Positions 1-9,339 of a stretch of 64,000 bases of DNA are shown here, one piece after another (the stretch's first letter is position 1; each line of letters opens with the position of its first letter). Source of the DNA: Pseudomonadota bacterium (GTDB lineage: Bacteria; Pseudomonadota; Alphaproteobacteria; Reyranellales; Reyranellaceae); the NCBI GenBank assembly GCA_018242505.1, contig JAFEBU010000070.1:62001-126000 (forward strand), written 5' to 3'. A model generated the notes under the pieces. It did no database searches and was not told where the DNA came from. It saw only the letters and a list, made by a program, of their open reading frames with translations. The translations under genes and the position numbers were made by a program.

Positions 1-807
1 GTGAAGACGCTTGCAAAATATCGCATCAACATCTTTCCTGGCGTGAACACGCTCTTCAATGCATTGGCCAACCGTGCCGACTTCGCGCGGCTCGATTTCT
101 CGGGCCTCGCGATCACCAATGGCGGCGGCATGGCCGTGCAGGAAGCAGTGGCGAAGAAGTGGCTCGCCGTCACCGGTTGTCCCATTGTCGAAGGCTATGG
201 CCTCAGCGAGACCTCGGCCGGCGTCACCTGCAATCCCACCGACTCGGAGGCCTATACCGGCACGATCGGGCTGCCGATGCCGAGCGTCGACATCCAGATC
301 CTGGACGATCAGGGGCGGGTTCTGCCGCTGGGTGAGGCCGGCGAGATTGCGATCCGCGGGCCGCAGGTGATGCAGGGCTATTGGCAACGGCCGGACGAGA
401 CGGCGAAGGTCATGACCGCCGACGGCTTCTTCAAGTCGGGCGATATCGGCGTGATGGACGAACGCGGATACGTCAAGATCGTCGATCGCAAGAAGGACAT
501 GATCGTGGTCTCGGGCTTCAAGGTCTTTCCCAACGAGATCGAAGCCGTCGTCTCGGGGCATCCCGGCGTGGCCGAATGTGCCGTGATCGGCGTGCCCGAT
601 GACCGGTCGGGCGAGGCGGTGATGCTGTTCGTCGTGAAACGCGATCCCGCGCTCACGCGCGAAATGCTGGCGGCCTTCTGTGCCCGGGAATTCACGGGTT
701 ACAAGCGCCCGAAATACATCGAATTCCGCACGGAACTGCCCAAGAACAATATCGGCAAGATCCTTCGCCGCGAACTGCGCGAGGAAGTAGTGAAGAAAGC
801 GGCATGA
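1..807 (+). CDS. Long-chain acyl-CoA synthetase (AMP-binding), C-terminal part
   Basis: C-terminal 268 residues of an ANL-superfamily acyl-CoA ligase, which activates a fatty acid with ATP and CoA. The conserved YGLSETS motif, the GYWQRPDET/FKSGD segment, the DRKKDMIVVSG hinge and the C-terminal PKNNIGKILRRELR motif with the catalytic lysine are all present. Family members are about 550 residues, so the first half lies outside the window. The GTG at base 1 is only the first in-frame codon of the window and not a credible start. The FadD-type hinge favours a long-chain substrate, but specificity cannot be read from this part. The gene ends 34 bp before the start chosen for a small lipoprotein gene on the same strand. 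Confidence 0.9.
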   Translation: MKTLAKYRINIFPGVNTLFNALANRADFARLDFSGLAITNGGGMAVQEAVAKKWLAVTGCPIVEGYGLSETSAGVTCNPTDSEAYTGTIGLPMPSVDIQILDDQGRVLPLGEAGEIAIRGPQVMQGYWQRPDETAKVMTADGFFKSGDIGVMDERGYVKIVDRKKDMIVVSGFKVFPNEIEAVVSGHPGVAECAVIGVPDDRSGEAVMLFVVKRDPALTREMLAAFCAREFTGYKRPKYIEFRTELPKNNIGKILRRELREEVVKKAA

Positions 808-841
808 CGTTAAGATGCGGACCTCGATCGCGGGGAAGAGA

Positions 842-1282
842 ATGACGGCAATTCGTTGGATGGTCCTGGGAGCAGTCGGTGTGTCGCTGGCGGCCTGCAA
901 TACGCCCAAGCCGCAATATGTCCAGCAGCCGACACCGCCGCCCTACCGCAAGGCGCCCGACGGTGCGATCGTCGATAATGCCGGTGTGTTGCTGGATGCC
1001 CAGGGCTACCGTCTCGACAAGAACGGCCAGCGCATCCAGGAGGTGGATATTCCGGCCAAAACGGCGGCCTACCAGACCTCGAACCCGGTGTCCGGCTATT
1101 ACATCAGCAGCACTGGCGCCGAAGCCTCGGGCAACGTGATGTCACCGAGCGAAGGTGCAAGCCAAGGCTATGGCAGCGGCCCCGGTGCAGCTAACGTCGT
1201 GCCCGGCGGCGGGGCGCTGCCACCCCTGCCGGCACCGCTGGTGCCCACGCCAGGCGAGGCGCCGCCCACGCCGCTGCACTAG
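842..1282 (+). CDS. Small proline-rich lipoprotein of unknown function
   Basis: A 146-residue protein with a lipoprotein signal: a basic start, a hydrophobic stretch and a lipobox LAAC, so the mature protein would begin at about Cys19. The rest is low in hydrophobicity, rich in Pro/Gly/Ala, with a tail of repeated P-G-P segments. I do not recognise a domain. The ATG at 842 was preferred over an in-frame ATG at 815 because a GGGGAAG ribosome site sits just upstream and it puts the signal peptide at the very N-terminus. Likely an envelope lipoprotein; no function is inferred. Confidence 0.7.
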   Translation: MTAIRWMVLGAVGVSLAACNTPKPQYVQQPTPPPYRKAPDGAIVDNAGVLLDAQGYRLDKNGQRIQEVDIPAKTAAYQTSNPVSGYYISSTGAEASGNVMSPSEGASQGYGSGPGAANVVPGGGALPPLPAPLVPTPGEAPPTPLH

Positions 1283-1289
1283 GAAGCGG

Positions 1290-2264
1290 CTACTCGATCT
1301 TCACGCCCGCGGCGTGGATGATCGGCGCCCATTTGGCGAGTTCGTCCTTGATGAACTTCGCCGTGCGTTCGGGTGACGTGTCGCTGGCCGGTACGGCAGC
1401 GATATCTTCCAGGAATTTTATGGCGGCCGGATCGGCGATCATTTTTTTCGATGCCTGGTCGATCGCGTCGACCACGTTCCCGGGCGTGCCGGCCGGGCCC
1501 AGGATCAGGTTGAAGGTATAGGCCTCATAGCCTTTCACACCGGCCTCGCTCATGGTTGGGATCTCGGGTGCGATCGAGGCGCGCCTGGAATGGGCGAAGG
1601 CGAGGATGCGCAGCTTGCCGGAGCGATGCTGCTGCAGGGTGGTGCTGAAGGTCTCGAACATCCAGGCGACATTGCCGGCCAGCAGATCCTGGATCGCCGG
1701 TCCCGAGCCCTTATAGGGCACGTGGACGACCTCCATGCCGCCGACCTCGCGTTTGAAGTACTCGCTGGCGAGGTGAAGGATGCTGCCGATGCCCGACGTC
1801 GCGTAGGAATATTTGCCGGGGTTCTTCTTCATCAGCTCGATCAGGCCATCGACCGAGGGCGGCATCGAAGGATGCGTGACCAGCACCAGCGGATTGACGC
1901 AGATCGAGGAGATCGGCGTGAAGTCCTTGATCGGATCGTAGGGCGGTTTGGCGAAGGCCGTTGGATTGATGGCATGGGTGGACGAGGTCGCGAACAGCAG
2001 CGTGTAGCCGTCCGGCTTGGCGCGCACGACCTCCATCGCCCCAATCGACCCCGCGGCACCTGCTTTATTGTCGACGATCACCGTCTGGCCGAGAAGCGGT
2101 GTGAGCTTTTCGGCGGCCATGCGTCCGATGATGTCGGTCGGGCCGGCGGGTGCGAAGGGGATCACGAGTCGGACTGTCCGCTCGGGATACTTGGCATCGG
2201 CGCGCGCAAGAGCCGGCGCGGCGAGCGTGCCGAGGCCGGCGGCCAGGAGGTGACGACGTTTCAT
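1290..2264 (-). CDS. Bug/TctC-family periplasmic substrate-binding protein
   Basis: A 324-residue protein of the tripartite tricarboxylate transporter receptor (Bug) family. The N-terminus MKRRHLLAAGLG is a twin-arginine-like signal followed by an ALARA cleavage region. The mature part begins with the typical YPERTVRLVIPFAPAGPTD segment and carries the family's VDNKAGAAGSIG and VPYKGSGPA motifs. Such proteins bind small carboxylates or similar solutes in the periplasm and hand them to a TctAB permease. No tctA or tctB is nearby, so this is an orphan receptor, as is common in organisms with expanded Bug families. It converges with the lipoprotein gene at 1282. Confidence 0.9.
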   Translation of the reverse strand: MKRRHLLAAGLGTLAAPALARADAKYPERTVRLVIPFAPAGPTDIIGRMAAEKLTPLLGQTVIVDNKAGAAGSIGAMEVVRAKPDGYTLLFATSSTHAINPTAFAKPPYDPIKDFTPISSICVNPLVLVTHPSMPPSVDGLIELMKKNPGKYSYATSGIGSILHLASEYFKREVGGMEVVHVPYKGSGPAIQDLLAGNVAWMFETFSTTLQQHRSGKLRILAFAHSRRASIAPEIPTMSEAGVKGYEAYTFNLILGPAGTPGNVVDAIDQASKKMIADPAAIKFLEDIAAVPASDTSPERTAKFIKDELAKWAPIIHAAGVKIE

Positions 2265-2497
2265 TTTTAGGCTCCCTGTTCTGCTTCAGCGTTTCGTCTT
2301 CAGCGTTTCGTCGAACATCTCGATCATGGCGTTCCAGGAACGCCGGTCGGTATCGCCACGACAACAAAGCCCGACATGCCCCGAGCGTCAGCGCGGAATT
2401 GGCGAAACCATGACCGACCCGCATGGTTCCTCCCTTTTCACGCCACACTAGCGAAGTACGCTTGACCCGCCAATCCGCCGCCGCCACAAGTCGGGCC

Positions 2498-3829
2498 ATG
2501 TCTGGCCCCGTCGTTCGTTTCGCACCCAGCCCCACGGGCCTGCTGCATGTCGGCAATGTCCGCGCCGCACTGTTCAATTGGCTTTATGCCCGTCGGCATG
2601 GCGGCCGGTTCATTCTGCGCCTCGACGATACCGATCGGCAGCGCAGCAAACCCGAATACGAGGCCGCGATCGAGCGCGATCTCACCTGGCTGGGCCTCTC
2701 TTGGGACGCGAAGGAGCGTCAGTCCGATCGGCTGTCGCACTATGACCAGGCTCGAGACCGGCTGGTCGCTTCGGCTCGGCTCTATCCCTGCTACGAGACG
2801 CCGGAAGAGCTCGAATTCAAGCGCAAGCGGTTGCTGGCGCAAGGCCGACCGCCTGTCTACGACCGCGCCGCGCTCAAGCTCGACGAAGCGGCACGGCAGA
2901 AACTCGAGGAAGAGGGGAGGCGGCCGCACTGGCGTTTCAAGCTCGCCTCCGAGGAAGTGCGCTGGAACGATCTGGTGCGCGGACCCCAGCATGTCGACGA
3001 AGCGAGCCAGAGCGATCCGGTGTTGGTGCGTGCGGGCGGCTCCTATCTCTACAGCTTCACCTCGGTGGTGGACGACATCGCCCTCGGCATCACCCACGTG
3101 GTTCGCGGCGAGGATCACGTCACCAATACCGGTGCGCAGATTCAGATATTCCGCGCACTCGATGCCGGAGAGCCGGCTTTCGCCCATCTGCCGCTGCTGG
3201 TCGATGCGGCGGGCGGCGGCCTCAGCAAGCGCACCGGATCGCTTTCGGTTGCCGACCTGCGCGAGCGCGGTGTCGAAGCGCTGGCGATCGATGCCTTGCT
3301 GGCGCGATTGGGCACGGCCGATCCGGTCGAGCCGGTCGTCTCGCTCGACACGTTGGTCGCGACAGTCGACTTCACGCGAGTCGGTCGCGCGGCGGCGCGC
3401 TTCTCGGAGGAGGAGCTGAAGCAACTCAGCGCCCGCACGCTGCATGCGCTGCCGTACGCCGCGGTGCGCGCTCGGCTCGATGTGCATGTAGGCGAAGCGC
3501 TGTGGCTGGCGGTGCGCGGCAACCTTGCCACGCTGGCGGACGTCAAGACCTGGGCTGAGGTCGTGCACGGACCGATCGAACCCATGATCGAAGAGGCGGC
3601 GTTCCTGCAGGAGGCGGCCAAGGCGCTGCCGGGCGAACCCTGGAGCGAAGGCACGTGGAAAACCTGGACCAGCGTCCTTTCGGTGGCCAGCGGCCGCAAG
3701 GGCCGGGCGCTCTTCCATCCGCTGCGCCTGGCGCTCACCGGCCGCGAGACCGGCCCCGAGATGGCCAAGCTCCTGCCCCTGATAGGTCGCACCAAGGCGG
3801 CGGCGCGGTTGCTGGGGGAGGCTGCTTAG
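2498..3829 (+). CDS. gltX: Glutamate--tRNA ligase
   Basis: A 443-residue class I aminoacyl-tRNA synthetase charging tRNA-Glu (or tRNA-Gln in a non-discriminating form). It opens with RFAPSPTG followed by the HIGH-type motif HVGNVR, and has the KMSKR-type motif LSKRTG with a following C-terminal helical domain. The ORF is open 25 codons further upstream, but the ATG at 2498 puts RFAPSPTG at residue 7, as in the family. Alphaproteobacteria often carry two GluRS paralogues, and which one this is cannot be decided here. It is followed by a hairpin with a T-run and then by cysS, also a tRNA synthetase. Confidence 0.92.
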   Translation: MSGPVVRFAPSPTGLLHVGNVRAALFNWLYARRHGGRFILRLDDTDRQRSKPEYEAAIERDLTWLGLSWDAKERQSDRLSHYDQARDRLVASARLYPCYETPEELEFKRKRLLAQGRPPVYDRAALKLDEAARQKLEEEGRRPHWRFKLASEEVRWNDLVRGPQHVDEASQSDPVLVRAGGSYLYSFTSVVDDIALGITHVVRGEDHVTNTGAQIQIFRALDAGEPAFAHLPLLVDAAGGGLSKRTGSLSVADLRERGVEALAIDALLARLGTADPVEPVVSLDTLVATVDFTRVGRAAARFSEEELKQLSARTLHALPYAAVRARLDVHVGEALWLAVRGNLATLADVKTWAEVVHGPIEPMIEEAAFLQEAAKALPGEPWSEGTWKTWTSVLSVASGRKGRALFHPLRLALTGRETGPEMAKLLPLIGRTKAAARLLGEAA

Positions 3830-3834
3830 CTACG

Positions 3835-3867
3835 CCTTCCTCTTCATGTGGATGGGAAGGAGTTTTT
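3835..3867 (+). terminator. Possible rho-independent terminator after gltX
   Basis: CCTTCC at 3835-3840 pairs with GGAAGG at 3855-3860 across a 14-nt loop that can form a further CAT/ATG pairing. A run of five T follows at 3863-3867. It begins 5 bp after the gltX stop. The stem is short, so this is only a moderate prediction. Confidence 0.5.
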
Positions 3868-4019
3868 GTGCGGTGTCGTTTGCGCAGATCGAACGCATCG
3901 TATAAAGAGGCGCCATGTCGTCTTTTCTTCTCCCGGCCGCGTTCGCGCGATGTATCGAGGTCTGAGGCCCGGCTGCGGGCTGTCGGAACTCGTCTGCATG
4001 TGAATCGGGAGTAAGGGCG

Positions 4020-5351
<1,332 letters not shown>

Positions 5352-5353
5352 GA

Positions 5354-6214
5354 TCAGCCTCGCGCAAATGCCAGCAGGTCGCGATTGAAGCGTTCGCGAT
5401 GCGTCAGGAAGAGGCCATGTGGCGCGCCGTCATAGACGTCGAGCCGACTGCCTGCGATAGCGGCATGGCTGCGCTGGGAACTGGCAATGATGTTGGGCGT
5501 ATCGGCCGAGCCATAGACGATCAGCGTCGGCAGCCGGACCGCCCGCGTCTCCGCCCGCAGGTCGGTCTCTGCAAAGGCGCGCATGCAGCCGATCTGCGCC
5601 GGCAATGCCGCCTGCAGGGCAATCGAGATCGCCCAGTCCACCAGCGCACACTCGGGGTTGCTGCCGAGGAATCCCGGCATGCCGGCCGAGAGAAAGCCGC
5701 GCAGATCGGCCTGTAGCGCTGCCGTCATGCCGTCATAGACCGACCGGTCGATCCCCTCGGGATTGTCGGCGGTCTTGAGGTTGTAGGGTGTGGTCGGCGC
5801 GACCAGCATCACGCGCGAGATCCGATCGTCGCCGTGGCGCGCGAGGTAGCGCACGACTTCGCCGGCGCCCATCGAATGGCCGACCAGGACGACGTCCTCG
5901 AGATCGAGGCTGTCGAGCAAGGCGGCAAGATCACTGGCCAGGCTGTCATAGTCGTAACCTGCGGCACCTGCGGCGGGCCTGCTCGACCGTCCATGGCCGC
6001 GTCGGTCGTAGGCGACAGCGCGCAGGCCCTGGCCGGCGAGCCAGTCGAGCTGCCCGCGCCAGATCTCCGAGCTCAAGGTCCAGCCATGGATGAACACGAC
6101 CGGCCGACCTGTCCCGACATCCCGATAGAACAACCGCTCGCCGTCCGCCGTCGCGAAGACGTCGCCAGCCGTATCGATGTCGGAGAGAGCCTCGAGAGGG
6201 GCGTGTCGCATCAT
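5354..6214 (-). CDS. Alpha/beta hydrolase
   Basis: A 286-residue alpha/beta-hydrolase of the non-haem haloperoxidase/esterase type. The oxyanion segment is VVFIHGWTLSSEIW, the nucleophile elbow is GHSMGAGE, the acid is in YGSADTP and the histidine in GAPHGLF. The reading frame stays open upstream, but the ATG at 6214 is chosen because GGAGG lies 5 nt upstream and the protein then starts just before the hydrolase fold. It is divergent from the ArsR operon and shares its 115-bp promoter region, so it may be under ArsR control. The substrate is unknown. Confidence 0.85.
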   Translation of the reverse strand: MMRHAPLEALSDIDTAGDVFATADGERLFYRDVGTGRPVVFIHGWTLSSEIWRGQLDWLAGQGLRAVAYDRRGHGRSSRPAAGAAGYDYDSLASDLAALLDSLDLEDVVLVGHSMGAGEVVRYLARHGDDRISRVMLVAPTTPYNLKTADNPEGIDRSVYDGMTAALQADLRGFLSAGMPGFLGSNPECALVDWAISIALQAALPAQIGCMRAFAETDLRAETRAVRLPTLIVYGSADTPNIIASSQRSHAAIAGSRLDVYDGAPHGLFLTHRERFNRDLLAFARG

Positions 6215-6301
6215 GGGAGCCTCCGTTGCAGATGCCGCCAACAGATGCGCCCGAGCCGCCGCTCCGTCGAATACCGGGCAGGTAATGGCTTGACGGACGA
6301 G

Positions 6302-6337
6302 GTATCTGTATTTAACATACTTGTTAAATATGGATAC
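6302..6337. promoter_or_regulatory. Long palindrome at the ArsR start codon, probable operator
   Basis: TATTTAACA at 6309-6317 is perfectly repeated in inverse as TGTTAAATA at 6322-6330. On the same axis GTATC at 6302-6306 pairs with GATAC at 6333-6337, so 14 of 18 base pairs match over 36 bp. The right arm includes the A of the ATG at 6330 and the outer arm reaches codons 2-3 of the arsR-family gene. The site is AT-rich within GC-rich surroundings. It sits between two divergent genes, as expected of an autoregulatory ArsR operator. Confidence 0.7.
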
Positions 6338-6698
6338 ACTCTCCCAGACCTTCGCCGCGCTGGCCGACCCGACCCGTCGGGCGATCCTGGCGCGCCTCGC
6401 CGGCGGGGCCGCCACGGTGGGCGAACTCGCCGAGCCGTTCGACATGTCGCTGCCCGCCGTTTCGCGGCATCTGCGCGTTCTGACCGATGCCGGCCTGATC
6501 GAGCGCCAGACCGAAGCGCAATGGCGACGTTGCTCGCTGCGCGGCGAGGGCTTGCGGGCGGCCGCCGACTGGATCGAGTTCTATCGTCGCTTCTGGGAGA
6601 CGCAGCTCGATCGCCTCGACGCCTTCCTCAAGCGCACCGCGCCCAAGCCGGACAAGGGACGAACGAAACGGTCAAGCAAGCCACGGAGGACAACATGA
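6330..6698 (+). CDS. ArsR-family winged-helix regulator
   Basis: A 122-residue ArsR/SmtB-type repressor. The winged-helix region starts with FAALADPTRRAILARLA and has the recognition helix MSLPAVSRHLRVLTDAGLI. No metal-binding cysteine motif is visible, and the type fits the non-metal ArsR regulators usually found with SRPBCC and DUF899 genes. The ATG at 6330 is used; an in-frame TTG lies at 6321. No ribosome site precedes it, since the start lies inside a palindrome, so a leaderless transcript is possible. Its stop overlaps the next start (ATGA), giving an operon with the DUF899 and SRPBCC genes. Confidence 0.88.
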   Translation: MDTLSQTFAALADPTRRAILARLAGGAATVGELAEPFDMSLPAVSRHLRVLTDAGLIERQTEAQWRRCSLRGEGLRAAADWIEFYRRFWETQLDRLDAFLKRTAPKPDKGRTKRSSKPRRTT

Positions 6699-7384
6699 CT
6701 CCTCGTGTCGTCACGCACGAAGAGTGGTTGAAGGCGCACAGGGCCCATCTCGCGAAAGAGAAGGCGTTCACCCGCCAGCGCGACGAGCTGGCGCGCGAGC
6801 GCCGCGCGCTGCCGTGGGAGCGCGTCGAAAAAGACTATGTCTTCGAGGTTCCGGAGGGTCGGGTGACGCTCGCCGACCTGTTCGCCGGCCGCAGCCAGCT
6901 CCTCGTGCAGCACTTCATGTTCGGACCGGACTGGAACGAAGGCTGCCCGAGCTGCTCCTTCTGGAGCGACAATTTCAACGGAGTCGATACGCATCTCGCC
7001 CACCGCGACACCTCGTTCGTCCTGGTCTCGCGCGCACCGATCGCCAGGCTCGAAGCCTATCGCAAGCGGATGGGCTGGACGCTGCGCTGGGTGTCGTCGC
7101 TCGGCAGCGACTTCAACTTCGACTACGGCGTATCGTTCAAGCCGGGTGAAGCGGGGCTGAAGTACAATCACGCCACGATCCCGCCCTACGGCGAGGAGAC
7201 GCCGGGCCTCAGCGCCTTCCGTCGCGGCGAGGACGGCGCGATCTACCGCACCTATTCGACCTTTGCGCGCGGTCTCGACATGCTGAACGGCGCCTATCAC
7301 CTGCTCGACATGACCTCGAAGGGCCGGGACGAGGAGGGGCTCCCGTTCTCCATGGCCTGGGTTCGTCGGCACGATCAATACTGA
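6695..7384 (+). CDS. DUF899 thioredoxin-like protein
   Basis: A 229-residue DUF899 protein, a family with a thioredoxin-like fold and unknown reaction. The typical beginning (THEEWLKAHRAHLAKEKAFT), the central FGPDWNEGCPSCSFWSDNF with a CPSC pair, and the late YRTYSTFARGLDML segment are all visible. The CxxC may be redox-active by analogy with thioredoxin, which is inference. The start overlaps the arsR stop by 4 nt, and GGAGG lies 5 nt upstream of the ATG. The second of three genes in the ArsR operon. Confidence 0.88.
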   Translation: MTPRVVTHEEWLKAHRAHLAKEKAFTRQRDELARERRALPWERVEKDYVFEVPEGRVTLADLFAGRSQLLVQHFMFGPDWNEGCPSCSFWSDNFNGVDTHLAHRDTSFVLVSRAPIARLEAYRKRMGWTLRWVSSLGSDFNFDYGVSFKPGEAGLKYNHATIPPYGEETPGLSAFRRGEDGAIYRTYSTFARGLDMLNGAYHLLDMTSKGRDEEGLPFSMAWVRRHDQY

Positions 7385-7410
7385 CAGCCAAGGGATGGGA
7401 GGGGCACGTG

Positions 7411-7872
7411 ATGGATACCGTCGACGCCAACACCCTGCGCCTCGTGCGCATCTTCGATGCGCCGCGCGAGCGCGTGTTCGCCGCCTGGGCGGAGCAGGAG
7501 CAATTCACCCAGTGGATGTGCCCGCCCGGCGTCGTCATCGACGAATGCGTGATCGACGTGTGCCCCGGCGGCACCTGGCGCATCAAGGGCCGCCAGGAAA
7601 GCGGCCGCGCCTTCGCCTCCTCGGGCAAGTATCTCGAGATCGAGAAGCCGACGCGGCTGCTCTTCACCTGGGCCCATCACGCCGATGGCGACTATTCCCG
7701 GCCGCGCGGCCACGAGACGACGGTGCGCATCGAACTGCGGGCGGTCGGCGCCAAAACCGAACTGACCCTGATCCACGGTCCGTTCGTCGATACGCCGAGC
7801 TTCGACGCTCACCGCGGCGGCTGGACGGGCTCGTTCGACAAGCTCGGAACCTTCCTCGGGAGGCCGGCATGA
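7411..7872 (+). CDS. SRPBCC (AHSA1-like) family protein
   Basis: A 153-residue START/SRPBCC-fold protein of the Aha1 C-terminal-like group. The opening LRLVRIFDAPRERVFAAW, the central CPGGTWRI and the FTW segment followed by an acidic strand are typical. These proteins have a hydrophobic cavity for a small ligand and commonly sit beside non-metal ArsR regulators. GTG at 7408 is in frame, but the ATG at 7411 is better spaced from GGGAGGGG. It lies 26 bp after DUF899 and completes the operon; its ligand is unknown. Confidence 0.85.
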   Translation: MDTVDANTLRLVRIFDAPRERVFAAWAEQEQFTQWMCPPGVVIDECVIDVCPGGTWRIKGRQESGRAFASSGKYLEIEKPTRLLFTWAHHADGDYSRPRGHETTVRIELRAVGAKTELTLIHGPFVDTPSFDAHRGGWTGSFDKLGTFLGRPA

Positions 7873-8094
7873 CGGGCATCGGTGGGAGGGGGCAAGGCCG
7901 GTGCGACTGGCTGGCGGCATGGGTGGCTCCTGGCGGGGATTCGCTCCTTGCCGCCCTCGATCACTTTCTGTCTTTTTGTCATCGAGGAGTTGAAAGAGAC
8001 GGCGGACAAGTCACCTAATGGCATGCGCTGGACGCGAGAGAAACGTCCAGTCGACGCCAATGGGACTGACCTGCAATTTCCGAGGACCCGATCG

Positions 8095-8379
8095 ATGACA
8101 ACCGCGATTTGGCACGGCAAGGAGATCGCCAGAAGCGATCGCACACAGGAAGTCGATGGTTACATCTACTTTCCGCGTGACTCGGTGCACATGGATCTCC
8201 TGAAGGTGACGCCGAAGACCGAGAACGACCTCAAATGTCCGCACGGCGTGCAGTTCTACGACGTCGTGGACGGCGCCAAGGCAAGCAAGCGCGCCGCCTG
8301 GTCCTACGAAGCGCCGCAGGCCCGCATGAAGCCGGTCGATCACTGGATCGGCTTCTGGGAAGACGTCGTGATCCGGTAG
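8095..8379 (+). CDS. DUF427 protein
   Basis: A 94-residue DUF427 domain protein. The core AIWHGKEIARS, YFPRDSV and the CPHGV-FYDV section followed by a late tryptophan-rich part (AAWSYEAP, DHWIGFWEDVV) match the family, whose function is unknown. The frame is open upstream, but the ATG at 8095 gives a domain-length protein. The 222 bp before it, back to the SRPBCC gene, hold no recognisable gene. It may have its own promoter rather than belong to the ArsR operon. Confidence 0.8.
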   Translation: MTTAIWHGKEIARSDRTQEVDGYIYFPRDSVHMDLLKVTPKTENDLKCPHGVQFYDVVDGAKASKRAAWSYEAPQARMKPVDHWIGFWEDVVIR

Positions 8380-8542
8380 GCGGCGTCAGGCTGCCGCCGT
8401 TTCGCATCCTGAGCAGGCCCAGCCTGCTGTCCGGAAAATCGGCGGCGGCGTACGCCTTCTGGCCTGCCCGGCCGTGGCGATCGGACAGGCGACGTTTCTG
8501 CGCGACATGGGCGCGCGGAAACGCGCGGAGCGGACGGTGGCG

Positions 8543-9133
8543 TTACTTCGCCGGCGTGATCGCGGTCACCATCAGGGGCGTACGCAGGCCGATCACCACG
8601 TCGCCGACCTTGATCTTCTTCAGCATCTCCCGGGTTGCAACCTCGGTTGCGGCATAGGTATGGATTTCGCCGCCCGCGCTATCGACCAGCGAGACCTTGT
8701 TCGCGGCGAGATCGACGCCGACCACCGTCATGGTGAAGCGCCCGGCGGCCGCATCGGCGGCGTCTTCCTTGGTGGCGTCCCGGCGCGCCAGCCGTGATCC
8801 CGGCCCCTTCTGCCGCAGGTTCAGGACGGTCACGATCTCGTTGTAGGTGATGTCGACGGTCGAGCCGCTTGGGAAGCGGTCGAGCTTGCCGACAGAATCC
8901 GCCACTGCGGCGTCCACCGAATCGCCGTTCGCCGTCGTGAAGGTGAGGGCACGAGTGGCCGGATTGATCGACTTGATCGTGCCCGGCGTGGTGACCGTAT
9001 TCGCGAAGGATACGCCAGCGCGCGGTACGGCCTGCAGGTTGCCCTGTGCCGCGGCGGGCAGGCTGCCGGCGAGCGCCAGCGTGATGCCGACCAGAGTTGC
9101 ACCCAAAACTGTCTTGATCGGACCGATCGTCAT
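8543..9133 (-). CDS. Secreted protein of unknown function
   Basis: A 196-residue protein with a clear Sec signal peptide: MTIGPIKTVLGATLVGITLALAG ending at AAAQ around residue 30. The mature part alternates short beta-like stretches with a repeated theme of small-residue strands (GTIKSINPATRALTF, GRFTMTVVGVDLAANKVSLVD), suggesting two related beta domains, perhaps OB-like. No family is recognised with confidence. The ATG at 9133 follows a G-rich ribosome site and puts the signal at the N-terminus. It is divergent from ccr, with 206 bp between the two starts. Confidence 0.7.
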   Translation of the reverse strand: MTIGPIKTVLGATLVGITLALAGSLPAAAQGNLQAVPRAGVSFANTVTTPGTIKSINPATRALTFTTANGDSVDAAVADSVGKLDRFPSGSTVDITYNEIVTVLNLRQKGPGSRLARRDATKEDAADAAAGRFTMTVVGVDLAANKVSLVDSAGGEIHTYAATEVATREMLKKIKVGDVVIGLRTPLMVTAITPAK

Positions 9134-9254
9134 CGCGTGTACCCCCCGAAAAACTGTGACGCCGCGGACAATAACGATCCGATTTGCCAGTGCAATCCTC
9201 GAACGGGGACGGTCCATTCGGGGCTGGTTGGGTAATTTTATTGTTTTCGCCACG

Positions 9255-9266
9255 GGATGATCATCC
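9255..9266. promoter_or_regulatory. Perfect 12-bp palindrome upstream of ccr
   Basis: GGATGATCATCC is a perfect palindrome 73 bp before the ccr start, inside an AT-rich stretch with a T-run on each side. A shorter palindrome ATTGCAAT lies at 9285-9292. Either could be a regulator site for ccr or for the divergent secreted-protein gene, but no specific regulator is implied. Confidence 0.35.
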
Positions 9267-9339
9267 TGATTCGTATTTTTGTGCATTGCAATCTCGCAGG
9301 CGCAGCAATAACCTTGATACACAGAAGGAGGCTTTTGCC

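Noticed and set aside
1..3. GTG at the first base as the true start of the acyl-CoA ligase
   Set aside because: The protein lacks the N-terminal half of the family, so the window simply cuts the gene.
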